A stretch of DNA of 64,000 bases, from NCBI RefSeq assembly GCF_014643515.1, contig NZ_BMJP01000002.1, positions 186,001 through 250,000 on the forward strand, read 5' to 3'. A model generated the notes under the pieces. The model was given only the letters and a program-made list of their open reading frames with translations. It searched no databases and had not been told where the DNA came from. Of this stretch, positions 17,429-24,729 are shown one piece after another. The position numbers and the translations under genes were made by a program. Source of the stretch: Sphingomonas prati (lineage in GTDB: Bacteria; Pseudomonadota; Alphaproteobacteria; Sphingomonadales; Sphingomonadaceae). Position 1 is the first letter of the stretch. Every line of letters starts with the position of its first letter.

Positions 17429-17686
17429 ATGTCCCACACGCCCCCCGTCCCCGACGCGTCCGTCTCGCCCTTCCCCATCCAACCCGCGCCGCATGGCCAC
17501 GTGGCAACGCCGACGCCCGCGACCCCCGCGGCCGAGCCCCACGCCTCGTCCAGCGACCGCAATCGCCTGATTGCCGGCGCCGCGGTCGGCATCGGGTCCG
17601 CCGCCATCGTGGCCGCTCTGCTCTACACCAACCGTAAGCCCGGCAAGGCCCCGCACCCGGCCCCCAAGGATCACCTCACGATCTGA
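17429..17686 (+). CDS. Small single-pass membrane protein, unknown
   Basis: 85 residues from ATG 17429, preceded by GGAGG at 17416-17420 with 8-base spacing. A proline/alanine-rich N-terminal tail (about 45 residues) is followed by one transmembrane helix (LIAGAAVGIGSAAIVAALLY) and a short basic C terminus. No domain recognised. The convincing ribosome binding site and codon use are the support for it being a gene. Confidence 0.7.
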   Translation: MSHTPPVPDASVSPFPIQPAPHGHVATPTPATPAAEPHASSSDRNRLIAGAAVGIGSAAIVAALLYTNRKPGKAPHPAPKDHLTI

Positions 17687-17745
17687 CGCCTCCGCGGCGG
17701 CATAACGGCTTGACCGGTGCCGCCGCCCTGCGCACCTTGCGCGCC

Positions 17746-19041
17746 ATGAAATCACTGCTCCTCGCCGCGTCCGCCGTCTCACTCGTCGCGGCTGCGCCCG
17801 CTCCCGATCCGGCCGAACTGAAGAAGTCCGTCGCCGCGCTCGTCTCGTTCGGCACACGCCACACGCTGTCGTCCGCGACCGACCCGAAACGCGGCATCGG
17901 CGCCGCCCGCACCTGGGGCGCCAACCGCTTCCAGGCCATCTCCCGCGCTTGCCAGAACTGCCTCACCGTCGAACGCCCGGCGCAGCGGTTCGAAGGGCCC
18001 CGCGCCCCCGCCGGCGTGATGGTCGAGGACGTGATCGCCATCCAGCGCGGTACGACCGATCCTAACCGCGTCATCATAATCCAGGGCCATATCGACAGCC
18101 GCGTCACCGACGTCATGAATGCGACCGCCGACGCCCCCGGCGCGAACGACGACGCATCGGGCAGCGCGCTGGTGATCGAGGCCGCGCGCATCCTGTCGAA
18201 GGAGCGCTTTCCCGCCACCATCGTCTACGCGCTGCTCTCGGGCGAGGAACAGGGTCTGTGGGGCGGCAAGCTCCTCGCCGATCTCGCCACCAAGCGCGGC
18301 TGGCAGGTCGCGGGCGTGCTCAACAACGACATCGTCGGCAACACCCACGGCCAGGGCGGCGATCATGTCGCCAACCGCATCCGCGTGTTCAGCGAAAGCC
18401 TGTCCGCCGCCGCCGACCTGCCCGCCGCGAAAACGATGCGCCAGATCGGCGCGGAGGACGACGGCCCCTCGCGCGCGCTTGCCAAGCTCGTCCGCCGCGT
18501 CGGCACGCCGAACACGGCGGCGCTGGAGGTCGTGACCGTCCACCGCCCCGACCGCTTCGGCCGCGGCGGCGACCAGACCCCGTTCCTCGAAGCCGGCTAC
18601 CCCGCCGTCCGGTTCAGCGAGGCCGTCGAGAATTACGATCGCCAGCATCAGGACCTCCGCACCGAAGCCGGCACGCGCTTCGGCGACACGATCGACGGCG
18701 TCGACTTCCCCTATCTGGCAAAAGTCACCGCGCTCAACCTGGCCGTCGCCCGCGAACTCGCCAACGCCCCCGCCGCCCCCAGCGGCGTGACGATCGCCGG
18801 CGCGCTGAAGGCCGACACGACCGTCGCCTGGTCCCCCGTCCCCGCCGCCACCGGCTACCGCATCCGCTACCGCCGCGCCGACAAGTCCGACTGGACCGAC
18901 CACCGCGACGTCCCCGCCGCCACCACGACTTTGGTCCTGATGAACATCAACATCGACGACACCTTCGTCGGCGTCTCGTCGCTGGCGGCCGGTGGCGCTG
19001 AAAGCGTCGTCACCTTCGCGGGCGCTGCGCCCCGGCGGTAA
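17746..19041 (+). CDS. Secreted M28 family zinc aminopeptidase with FN3-like C terminus
   Basis: 431 residues from the ATG at 17746, where a clear signal peptide starts (KSLLLAASAVSLVAAAPAP). The co-catalytic zinc ligands of M28 peptidases are visible in order: IIIQGHIDSR, PGANDDASGSALVIEAAR, LLSGEEQGLWGGKLL and LNNDIVGNT, then the region YDRQHQDLRTEAGTRFGDTI near residue 300. The last 90 residues look like a fibronectin type III module (TTVAWSPVPAATGYRIRYRR). Probably a periplasmic or secreted aminopeptidase. Confidence 0.92.
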   Translation: MKSLLLAASAVSLVAAAPAPDPAELKKSVAALVSFGTRHTLSSATDPKRGIGAARTWGANRFQAISRACQNCLTVERPAQRFEGPRAPAGVMVEDVIAIQRGTTDPNRVIIIQGHIDSRVTDVMNATADAPGANDDASGSALVIEAARILSKERFPATIVYALLSGEEQGLWGGKLLADLATKRGWQVAGVLNNDIVGNTHGQGGDHVANRIRVFSESLSAAADLPAAKTMRQIGAEDDGPSRALAKLVRRVGTPNTAALEVVTVHRPDRFGRGGDQTPFLEAGYPAVRFSEAVENYDRQHQDLRTEAGTRFGDTIDGVDFPYLAKVTALNLAVARELANAPAAPSGVTIAGALKADTTVAWSPVPAATGYRIRYRRADKSDWTDHRDVPAATTTLVLMNINIDDTFVGVSSLAAGGAESVVTFAGAAPRR

Positions 19042-19084
19042 GCCAAGCGAACGTCGCGCGCGTTACCCGGCGAAACTCAGCCCC

Positions 19085-19113
19085 TCCCCGTTCGATCCAA
19101 GCCTGTCGCGAAC
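19085..19113. repeat. Degenerate half copy of the 15301 palindrome
   Basis: TCCCCGTTCGATCCAAGCCT and the following GTCGCGAAC resemble the left arm at 15296-15322 with a few changes. The right arm is missing. It lies close to where base composition changes. Confidence 0.55.
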
Positions 19114-19163
19114 GTTACGCACCGCCCGCGGCAATCCCACGCCAGGCGGTTGCCGAGCGGTGG

Positions 19164-20066
19164 TCAGCTGCACCCGTTACGCCGCTCCCGGACATGATCT
19201 ACGAGCGCGCGCAGTTTCATCGGCAAATGACGTCGGCTGGGATAGAACAGATAAAAGCCAGGCAGAGGCGGACAATAGGGTTCGAGAATGGCGCATAGCT
19301 CCCCGGTCTGCAGTAGCGGCGCGAAAGTTTCGGCCATGCCGATCGTCAGGCCGGCACCAGCGCGAGCCATCCTGACCATCAGGGCCATGTCGTTGCTGGT
19401 GATCTCCGGTTCCACAGCGACCGCAAAGTCGCGCCCCTTCTCGGTGAACTCCCAACGATATGGCGCCGCCTCGACCGCCGATCGCCAGCCGATGCAACGA
19501 TGCTGCGTCAGTTCGCGCGGGTGGAGCGGCGTTCCGGCGGCCGTCAGATAAGCTGGAGCGGCGACGACGATCTGGTGCTGCTCACCGCTGACCGGGATCG
19601 CGATCATGTCGCGCTCGATCACCTCGCCCAGGCGTACGCCGGCATCGAACCCGGCCGCGACGATATCGAACTCGGCGTCGGTCACCAGAACGTCAAGCCG
19701 AATACCCGGGTGGGAGCTCAGGAACGACGCCAGCAGGTCCCCTGACAAGAAGCTCTCGGCGATGGAGGACACGGCGAGGCGCAGGAGGCCGGTTGGTCTT
19801 CCCTGCTGCGCGGCAGCGATCTGCGTAGCCGCATCGATCTCGGCCAGGGCCGGCGCGACCTGCTCCAGGAGCGCCTCGCCCGCTTCGGTCAGCGCAACGC
19901 TGCGCGTCGTCCGGCGCAGCACCGCCGTTCCAAGTGCATCCTCAACCTTGCGAACCGCTTGGCTTACCGCCGATCGGGTGACGCCGAGTTGATCGGCCGC
20001 CGCACGGAAGCTGCGCGCGCGGGCCACGACCGCCACCGTGGCAAGGGCATTGAGATCGACTTTCAT
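19164..20066 (-). CDS. LysR family transcriptional regulator
   Basis: 300 residues. N-terminal winged HTH (ARARSFRAAADQLGVTRSAVSQAVRKVEDALG, about residues 15-45) and a LysR effector domain of the DsdC/YafC-like subgroup (GLLRLAVSSIAESFLSGDL, FDAGVRLGEVIERDMIAIPV). Divergent from an SDR gene 97 bases away, which is therefore the likely target. Ligand unknown. Confidence 0.93.
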   Translation of the reverse strand: MKVDLNALATVAVVARARSFRAAADQLGVTRSAVSQAVRKVEDALGTAVLRRTTRSVALTEAGEALLEQVAPALAEIDAATQIAAAQQGRPTGLLRLAVSSIAESFLSGDLLASFLSSHPGIRLDVLVTDAEFDIVAAGFDAGVRLGEVIERDMIAIPVSGEQHQIVVAAPAYLTAAGTPLHPRELTQHRCIGWRSAVEAAPYRWEFTEKGRDFAVAVEPEITSNDMALMVRMARAGAGLTIGMAETFAPLLQTGELCAILEPYCPPLPGFYLFYPSRRHLPMKLRALVDHVRERRNGCS

Positions 20067-20162
20067 TGTCCAGCGTCACTTACCAAGGCATGCAGGATTG
20101 CGGCAATAGTCGAGTTGTCTATGCCAAGCTATCTTTCCGGTCAGCACTGGAAAGCGAGAACC

Positions 20163-20885
20163 ATGGACAAGATCATTCTTATCACCGGCGCCAGCAGCGG
20201 CATCGGCGAGGCGACGGCCCGCGTGCTGGCGAATGCAGGTATGACAATCGTGCTAGGCGCGCGGCGCACCGATCGGCTTGAACGGCTCCGTGCCGAAATT
20301 GCCGCGGCGGGCGGCACAGTCCGAGTCCGCCGCCTCGATGTTACGGATCGCCAAGATATGGCTGCGTTCGCACAGGCGGCGGTCGACGAGTTCGGCCGCA
20401 TCGATGTGATCGTCAACAATGCCGGTGTCATGCCGCTCTCGCCCATGTCCTCGCTCAAGGTCGATGACTGGGAGCGGATGGTGGACGTGAACATCAAGGG
20501 CGTTTTGTGGGGCATCGCGGCCGTCTTGCCGACGATGAACGCACAAGGCGCCGGCCACGTCATCAACATCGCCTCGATCGGCGGACTGCATGTCTCCCCG
20601 ACCGCAGCGGTTTATTGCGCGACCAAATTCGCGGTGCGGGCCATCTCGGACGGCCTTCGTCAGGAGAATGATCGTATCCGCGTCACCAGCATATGTCCCG
20701 GCGTCGTCGAATCCGAACTCGCCGACGGCATTTCGGACGAGGTCGCCCGCCGCGAGATGGCGGCTTACCGTGCGGTCGCGCTCCAGCCCGACGCGATTGG
20801 CCGGGCCATCCTCCATGCGATCGTTCAGCCGGCCGATGTCGATACGACCGAGATCGTGGTGCGCCCGGTTGGAAACCCGGCGTGA
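20163..20885 (+). CDS. Short-chain dehydrogenase/reductase (SDR)
   Basis: 240 residues from ATG 20163. Cofactor loop ILITGASSGIGEATA, the NNAG strand motif (VIVNNAGVMPLSPM), catalytic Ser in NIASIGGLHVS and the YCATKFAVRAIS active-site Tyr/Lys. Acidic or basic selectivity residues cannot be judged safely; GARRTDRLERL after beta-2 suggests NADP. It is divergent from the LysR gene at 19164, a common regulator/reductase arrangement in this region. Substrate unknown. Confidence 0.93.
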   Translation: MDKIILITGASSGIGEATARVLANAGMTIVLGARRTDRLERLRAEIAAAGGTVRVRRLDVTDRQDMAAFAQAAVDEFGRIDVIVNNAGVMPLSPMSSLKVDDWERMVDVNIKGVLWGIAAVLPTMNAQGAGHVINIASIGGLHVSPTAAVYCATKFAVRAISDGLRQENDRIRVTSICPGVVESELADGISDEVARREMAAYRAVALQPDAIGRAILHAIVQPADVDTTEIVVRPVGNPA

Positions 20886-21094
20886 AAGACGCACCATCTT
20901 CTTGCGCCTGTATCTGGATGGCGGCGGACGTCCATTTGGTGCGAGCGTGATCATGGCGTCCGCCACCCTCAGCCGCGGGATGACGGCGTCCGCCGGCGAT
21001 CCCGTGTACGTCGGCTACCGCGAAACCTCCTGTCGGGTCCGACGCGCTTGATCGATCATGTCCGAACATGCGTGCGGCGACCAACAATATCCAG

Positions 21095-21111
21095 CGACAG
21101 GAGACCTGTCG
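21095..21111. promoter_or_regulatory. Palindromic candidate operator upstream of SnoaL-like gene
   Basis: CGACAGG-AGA-CCTGTCG, a perfect 7-bp inverted repeat 32 bases before the start codon at 21144. The position fits a repressor site, though which regulator would bind is unknown. Confidence 0.4.
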
Positions 21112-21143
21112 TGATCGGTCAATCCAGAATGAGGAAACCAGAG

Positions 21144-21638
21144 ATGACAAGAGCCCTTCTCTCCGCAGCCCTGATGGTTATGGCACTGCCCGGTGCCGCA
21201 ACGGCGCAGCCAACCGCCCAGACAACGCATGACAGCAACAAGGCAACGGTGCGGCGCGCTTTCGACGCCTGGGCAGCGGGGGGTACCGACTTCTTCGACA
21301 TCCTCGCCGACGATGTGGTTTGGACCATCCAGGGCAGCGGACCCAACGCGAAAACCTACCGGAGCAAGGCCGAGTTGGTCGAGAAAGCCTTGGCTCCCTT
21401 CGGTGCGCGCGTCTCGGTGCCGCTGAAGCCGACCGTGCGATCGATGTACGCCGATGGTGACGAGGTCATCACCGTTTTCGACGGCGTTGCCCAAACGAAC
21501 GATGGAAAACCTTACCGCAATACCTACGCCTGGTTCTTCACCATGCGTGACGGCAAGGTCGTGACCGCCAGGGCTTTCCTAGACCTTCCCGCTTACGACG
21601 CCGTACTGCGCAATGTCCGCCCGGCCGCACGGCGCTGA
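21144..21638 (+). CDS. Exported SnoaL/NTF2-like protein
   Basis: 164 residues from ATG 21144 (GAGG 9 bases upstream), with a signal peptide cleaved near PGAATAQP. The mature part is a cone-shaped SnoaL-like fold: NKATVRRAFDAWAAGGTDFF, LADDVVWTIQGSGPN, then YRNTYAWFFTMRDGKVVTAR. Members include polyketide cyclases and many proteins of unknown activity. Its export makes it one of the periplasmic ketosteroid-isomerase-like forms. Convergent with the LytTR gene; no operon partner. Confidence 0.85.
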   Translation: MTRALLSAALMVMALPGAATAQPTAQTTHDSNKATVRRAFDAWAAGGTDFFDILADDVVWTIQGSGPNAKTYRSKAELVEKALAPFGARVSVPLKPTVRSMYADGDEVITVFDGVAQTNDGKPYRNTYAWFFTMRDGKVVTARAFLDLPAYDAVLRNVRPAARR

Positions 21639-21680
21639 ACCATATCTCCGCTACGTGGTTGCGGTGTTCCGGGTGGCCTC

Positions 21681-21715
21681 GGCCGAGGTCCTACCGCTGG
21701 TGGAGGACCTCGGCC
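21681..21715. terminator. Bidirectional hairpin terminator
   Basis: GGCCGAGGTCCT and its exact complement AGGACCTCGGCC around an 11-base loop, between the convergent SnoaL-like and LytTR genes. Confidence 0.7.
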
Positions 21716-21735
21716 GTCCCATCCAAGCGGTCGCG

Positions 21736-22584
21736 TCACGGCAGACGGTCGGTGCGCGCCGAGACCGCGGCAGTAGCTGGCGCTATATAAGGCGTGGAAA
21801 CCGGGACCTTCAATCCGTTGCGCAAGGTTAACTGCGCTGCGCGCCCTGATCGTTCGACAACCACGATGGCGTCCGACGCGACCCACCAGGATCGATGCAC
21901 GCGCATCCCCTTTACCTGGCCCAGCTCTTCCATCGCATCGGACAGGCGCATAAGGAAGAGCGAGGATCCGTGGTCGGTATGCGCGCGGACGTAATGGTCC
22001 TCCATCTGCAGGCAGATGATCATTTCCCGCAGCGCGGGGGGGATGCGCGCGAGGGGGGCATCGACAACGTCAACATCTTGGACGGGTTCGGGGAAGTTGT
22101 CGGGCTGAACGGTCTCGGACTCGCGGTCGGTAGAATCCTGGCCGAACGGAATCTCCTGCCTAGCGGGCCGCTCGAGCAACGCAGTACCGATCGTCTCGAC
22201 GATCAGACCGACCAGAAGCGTTTTCAGAAACAAGTCGATGGTCCGCTGAACATCCGGTTCCCATCCGTCCATGTGATGGAGCGCGAAACCGGCGATGGCC
22301 ATTCCCACCAGCGCTGTCGCGACGACGGGGAGCAGCCGACGAACCGGGGCCGGCAAAGTCTTGAGCCGCATGCTTCGTGCAAACACCAGGAGCGCGATGG
22401 ACGAGAGCGTGAACCACGCAACCGACATGGCAATCCAGAATCCCAGGCGCACGAAAGGCTCTTGGTCGTCGGTGTCGAACGGGCCCAGCCAAGCGAGCAC
22501 CGATCCGATTAGAAGCGCAATCCCGGCCTTTTCAAGCAACTCGGCACCTCGGACGCGGTCCGGTAATTTCGCGAAATCGCGCAA
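21736..22584 (-). CDS. Membrane-bound LytTR-family transcriptional regulator
   Basis: 282 residues. The N-terminal half has four hydrophobic helices (AGIALLIGSVLAWLG, FWIAMSVAWFTLSSIALLVF, LLPVVATALVGMAIAGFAL, FLKTLLVGLIVETIGTALL). The C-terminal LytTR DNA-binding domain begins at about residue 185 (REMIICLQMEDHYVRAHTD, ELGQVKGMRVHRSWWVA, LTLRNGLKVPVS). No phospho-receiver domain, so signal input is probably through the membrane part. Divergent from the MipA/RND efflux genes, which it may control; direct repeats lie in between. Confidence 0.9.
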   Translation of the reverse strand: MRDFAKLPDRVRGAELLEKAGIALLIGSVLAWLGPFDTDDQEPFVRLGFWIAMSVAWFTLSSIALLVFARSMRLKTLPAPVRRLLPVVATALVGMAIAGFALHHMDGWEPDVQRTIDLFLKTLLVGLIVETIGTALLERPARQEIPFGQDSTDRESETVQPDNFPEPVQDVDVVDAPLARIPPALREMIICLQMEDHYVRAHTDHGSSLFLMRLSDAMEELGQVKGMRVHRSWWVASDAIVVVERSGRAAQLTLRNGLKVPVSTPYIAPATAAVSARTDRLP

Positions 22585-22620
22585 TTCACCCTCCCCGGAA
22601 TACCGCTGGCGACGACGTAT

Positions 22621-22650
22621 TTTGACGAACCAGGCGTAGTTTAACGAACC
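22621..22650. promoter_or_regulatory. Direct repeat, candidate LytTR binding site
   Basis: TTTGACGAACC (22621-22631) and TTTAACGAACC (22640-22650) differ at one base and are 19 bases apart, about two helical turns. LytTR proteins commonly bind such spaced direct repeats. They lie 37 bases upstream of the LytTR start and about 95 bases upstream of the MipA-like gene. Confidence 0.55.
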
Positions 22651-22743
22651 CGTTCGCGCAATCCCGCAGCGACGCTCGCCCCGCCCAAGGCATGACCGTA
22701 CCCGGTCGCCATGCCGTATCGACGCTACGTCAGGGGATACCGA

Positions 22744-23577
22744 ATGACCAAGTCTGCTGTCTCAATCCTATTTGCATCCATCGTCAGTTGCATGGCGATG
22801 CCCGCCGCGGCCCAACAGGCGCTTGGCAGCACCATCGCGCCCGAAGAGCCCGACGACAGTGGCGGCGTTTCGGGTTTTGTCGCGGTCGGCGGTGCGGTGC
22901 AGCCGCAATATGAGGGCTCGGACGAGTATCAACTGGGTCCGTTCGCGCTTGCCAATCTGGAGTGGCGGGGCATGGAGTTGCAGTTGCGCGGCCTGCGCGC
23001 GCGGGTCGACCTGTTCGCCGACAGCCCCCTGCAGTTCGGTCCCGCCATCAGCCGGCGGCAGCGGCGCAACGATCGGGATACGCCGTTCCCGCTCTCGCGC
23101 CTCCCGGATGTGAAAGCGGCGTTCGAGGTCGGCGGATATGTCGGATACCGTTTTGGCGGCGATGCGCGTGGACGCGGCGAAACGGCGTTCGACCTCACCG
23201 TCCTGCAGGATGTGAGCGACGCCCATGACGGCCTCGTCGCCACCGCCCAGGTCTCCTATGCGGTCGTTCGGTCCGGCCGGTTCTTTGCCGACGTCGACGC
23301 GCAAGTCAGCTACGGCACCGGTAAGTTCATGCGGACTTATTTCGGGATCACGCCCGCGCAGGCCGCAGCGTCTGGCATTGCCGCTTACGACATCGGCAGC
23401 GGCCTGCGCGACGTCGCCGCCGGGACCACGCTGGGCTACCAGTTCAACGAGCGGTGGGGCCTCCTGGGCCGCATCGGAGCAAGCCGCTACATTGCCGATG
23501 CGCAGGACAGCCCGGTCGTCGCGCTTAGCTCCAAGATCCAGGTGACCAGCGGCGTGGGCGTCACGTTCCGTTTCTGA
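22744..23577 (+). CDS. MipA/OmpV family outer membrane protein
   Basis: 277 residues from ATG 22744 (AGGGGA upstream), with a signal peptide ending MAMPAAAQQA. Beta-barrel repeats typical of MipA/OmpV: SGFVAVGGAVQPQYEGSDEY, ISRRQRRNDRDTPFPLSRLP, FEVGGYVGYRF, YGTGKFMRTYFGITPAQAAA and a C-terminal aromatic (VGVTFRF). It is the first gene of a rightward set with the RND adaptor, pump and outer-membrane lipoprotein. A paralogue is at 47882. Role unknown: porin-like or murein scaffold. Confidence 0.92.
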   Translation: MTKSAVSILFASIVSCMAMPAAAQQALGSTIAPEEPDDSGGVSGFVAVGGAVQPQYEGSDEYQLGPFALANLEWRGMELQLRGLRARVDLFADSPLQFGPAISRRQRRNDRDTPFPLSRLPDVKAAFEVGGYVGYRFGGDARGRGETAFDLTVLQDVSDAHDGLVATAQVSYAVVRSGRFFADVDAQVSYGTGKFMRTYFGITPAQAAASGIAAYDIGSGLRDVAAGTTLGYQFNERWGLLGRIGASRYIADAQDSPVVALSSKIQVTSGVGVTFRF

Positions 23578-23601
23578 CCGCAGACGCGGAACACCGACAG
23601 C

Positions 23602-24729
23602 ATGACCCATCACGAAGTCTGTGGCGTCCGCCGCCTGGCCGGACGCCCGCCGCGGCTGCTCGCCCGAATTGCCATGCCGCGACCGGCACCCGCCTGGGTG
23701 ATCGTCATGGCGTCGGCGATCGCTTCGTGCGGGCCGGCCGATCGTGCGGTACCCACTCCGGCGGATGCCGGTGCCCTGCCGGTCCGGGTTGCCACAGCAA
23801 GGCAATCCGGACCGACGACGCAGATCGTCGCCATCGGCACGGTCGCCCGTCAGCGCGAGGCCAATCTCGCCTTCCGCCTGCCGGGGGTCATTACCGTCCT
23901 GACGGTCGACGACGGCGACCGGGTCGAACGCGGCGACCTGCTCTCACGGATCGACGCGACGGATCTTTCCGCACGCCTGGCGTCCGCCCGTGCCGAGGCG
24001 CAGCGTGCCGACCGGACAGCCGCGCGGTTCGCGAGTCTCGCCGCGACGGGTGCGATCGCGCGTTCATTGTACGAGGATCAGCGCACCATTGCCCGCCAGA
24101 TGCGCGAGGCCGAGGCGGTGGCGGCGTTCGAAGCGCGTTCGGCCACGCTTCTGGCACCCGCATCCGGAACCATCCTCAGGCGCGTCGCCCAGTCGGGCGA
24201 GACGGTGACGGCCGGCCAGACGGTGCTCCGGCTCGCCGACCGGACAAGCCCGATCATCGTGCGCGTGCCGCTGCCCGACGCCGACGCGCAGCGTGTTCGT
24301 CCCGGCTCGGCAGCGACATTCCGGCTGAACGCCGACACACCGCTCCTACGCGGGCACGTGTCCCGGATCGGCGGATCCACCAGCAGCAGCACCGCAACGC
24401 GAAGTGTGGAGGTGACGCTGGACGCAGCCGACGGTCTCGAAAGCGGGATGATCGGCACGGTATTTATCGCAGGATCGCAGCCGCGCCGATCAGGGGAGGT
24501 GCGGTTGCCCGCAGAGGCACTCGCCTTCGATGACGGCGGCCACAGCGCCGTCTTCGTCGCACGGGGCAGACCCGTCCGTGCGGTGTCGCGCCGGGTCGCC
24601 TTCATCCGCTTCGATGGCAATGACGTCGTCATCCGCGGTGACGGGATCACGGCCGGGATGCCCGTCGTCACGGCAGGCGCCGGTCATGTCCGTGACGGCC
24701 AGCCCTTGATCGTCGAAGACGTCCCGTGA
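23602..24729 (+). CDS. RND efflux periplasmic adaptor (membrane fusion protein), lipoprotein
   Basis: 375 residues. The hydrophobic segment AWVIVMASAIASC contains a lipobox (Cys about residue 43), so acylation is likely. The start may be the ATG at 23674, which puts that Cys at position 19; the listed ATG 23602 is the longest form. Barrel-sandwich lipoyl halves (FRLPGVITVLTVDDGDRVERGDLL, LAPASGTILRRVAQSGETV) flank an alpha-hairpin (ARLASARAEAQRADRTAARF). Its last codons overlap the pump gene (24726), so the subunits are coupled. Confidence 0.93.
   Translation: MTHHEVCGVRRLAGRPPRLLARIAMPRPAPAWVIVMASAIASCGPADRAVPTPADAGALPVRVATARQSGPTTQIVAIGTVARQREANLAFRLPGVITVLTVDDGDRVERGDLLSRIDATDLSARLASARAEAQRADRTAARFASLAATGAIARSLYEDQRTIARQMREAEAVAAFEARSATLLAPASGTILRRVAQSGETVTAGQTVLRLADRTSPIIVRVPLPDADAQRVRPGSAATFRLNADTPLLRGHVSRIGGSTSSSTATRSVEVTLDAADGLESGMIGTVFIAGSQPRRSGEVRLPAEALAFDDGGHSAVFVARGRPVRAVSRRVAFIRFDGNDVVIRGDGITAGMPVVTAGAGHVRDGQPLIVEDVP

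Noticed and set aside
20886-21143. A possible small gene between the SDR and SnoaL-like genes
   Set aside because: Frames here are continuations or shadows without a ribosome binding site; only a palindrome stands out.
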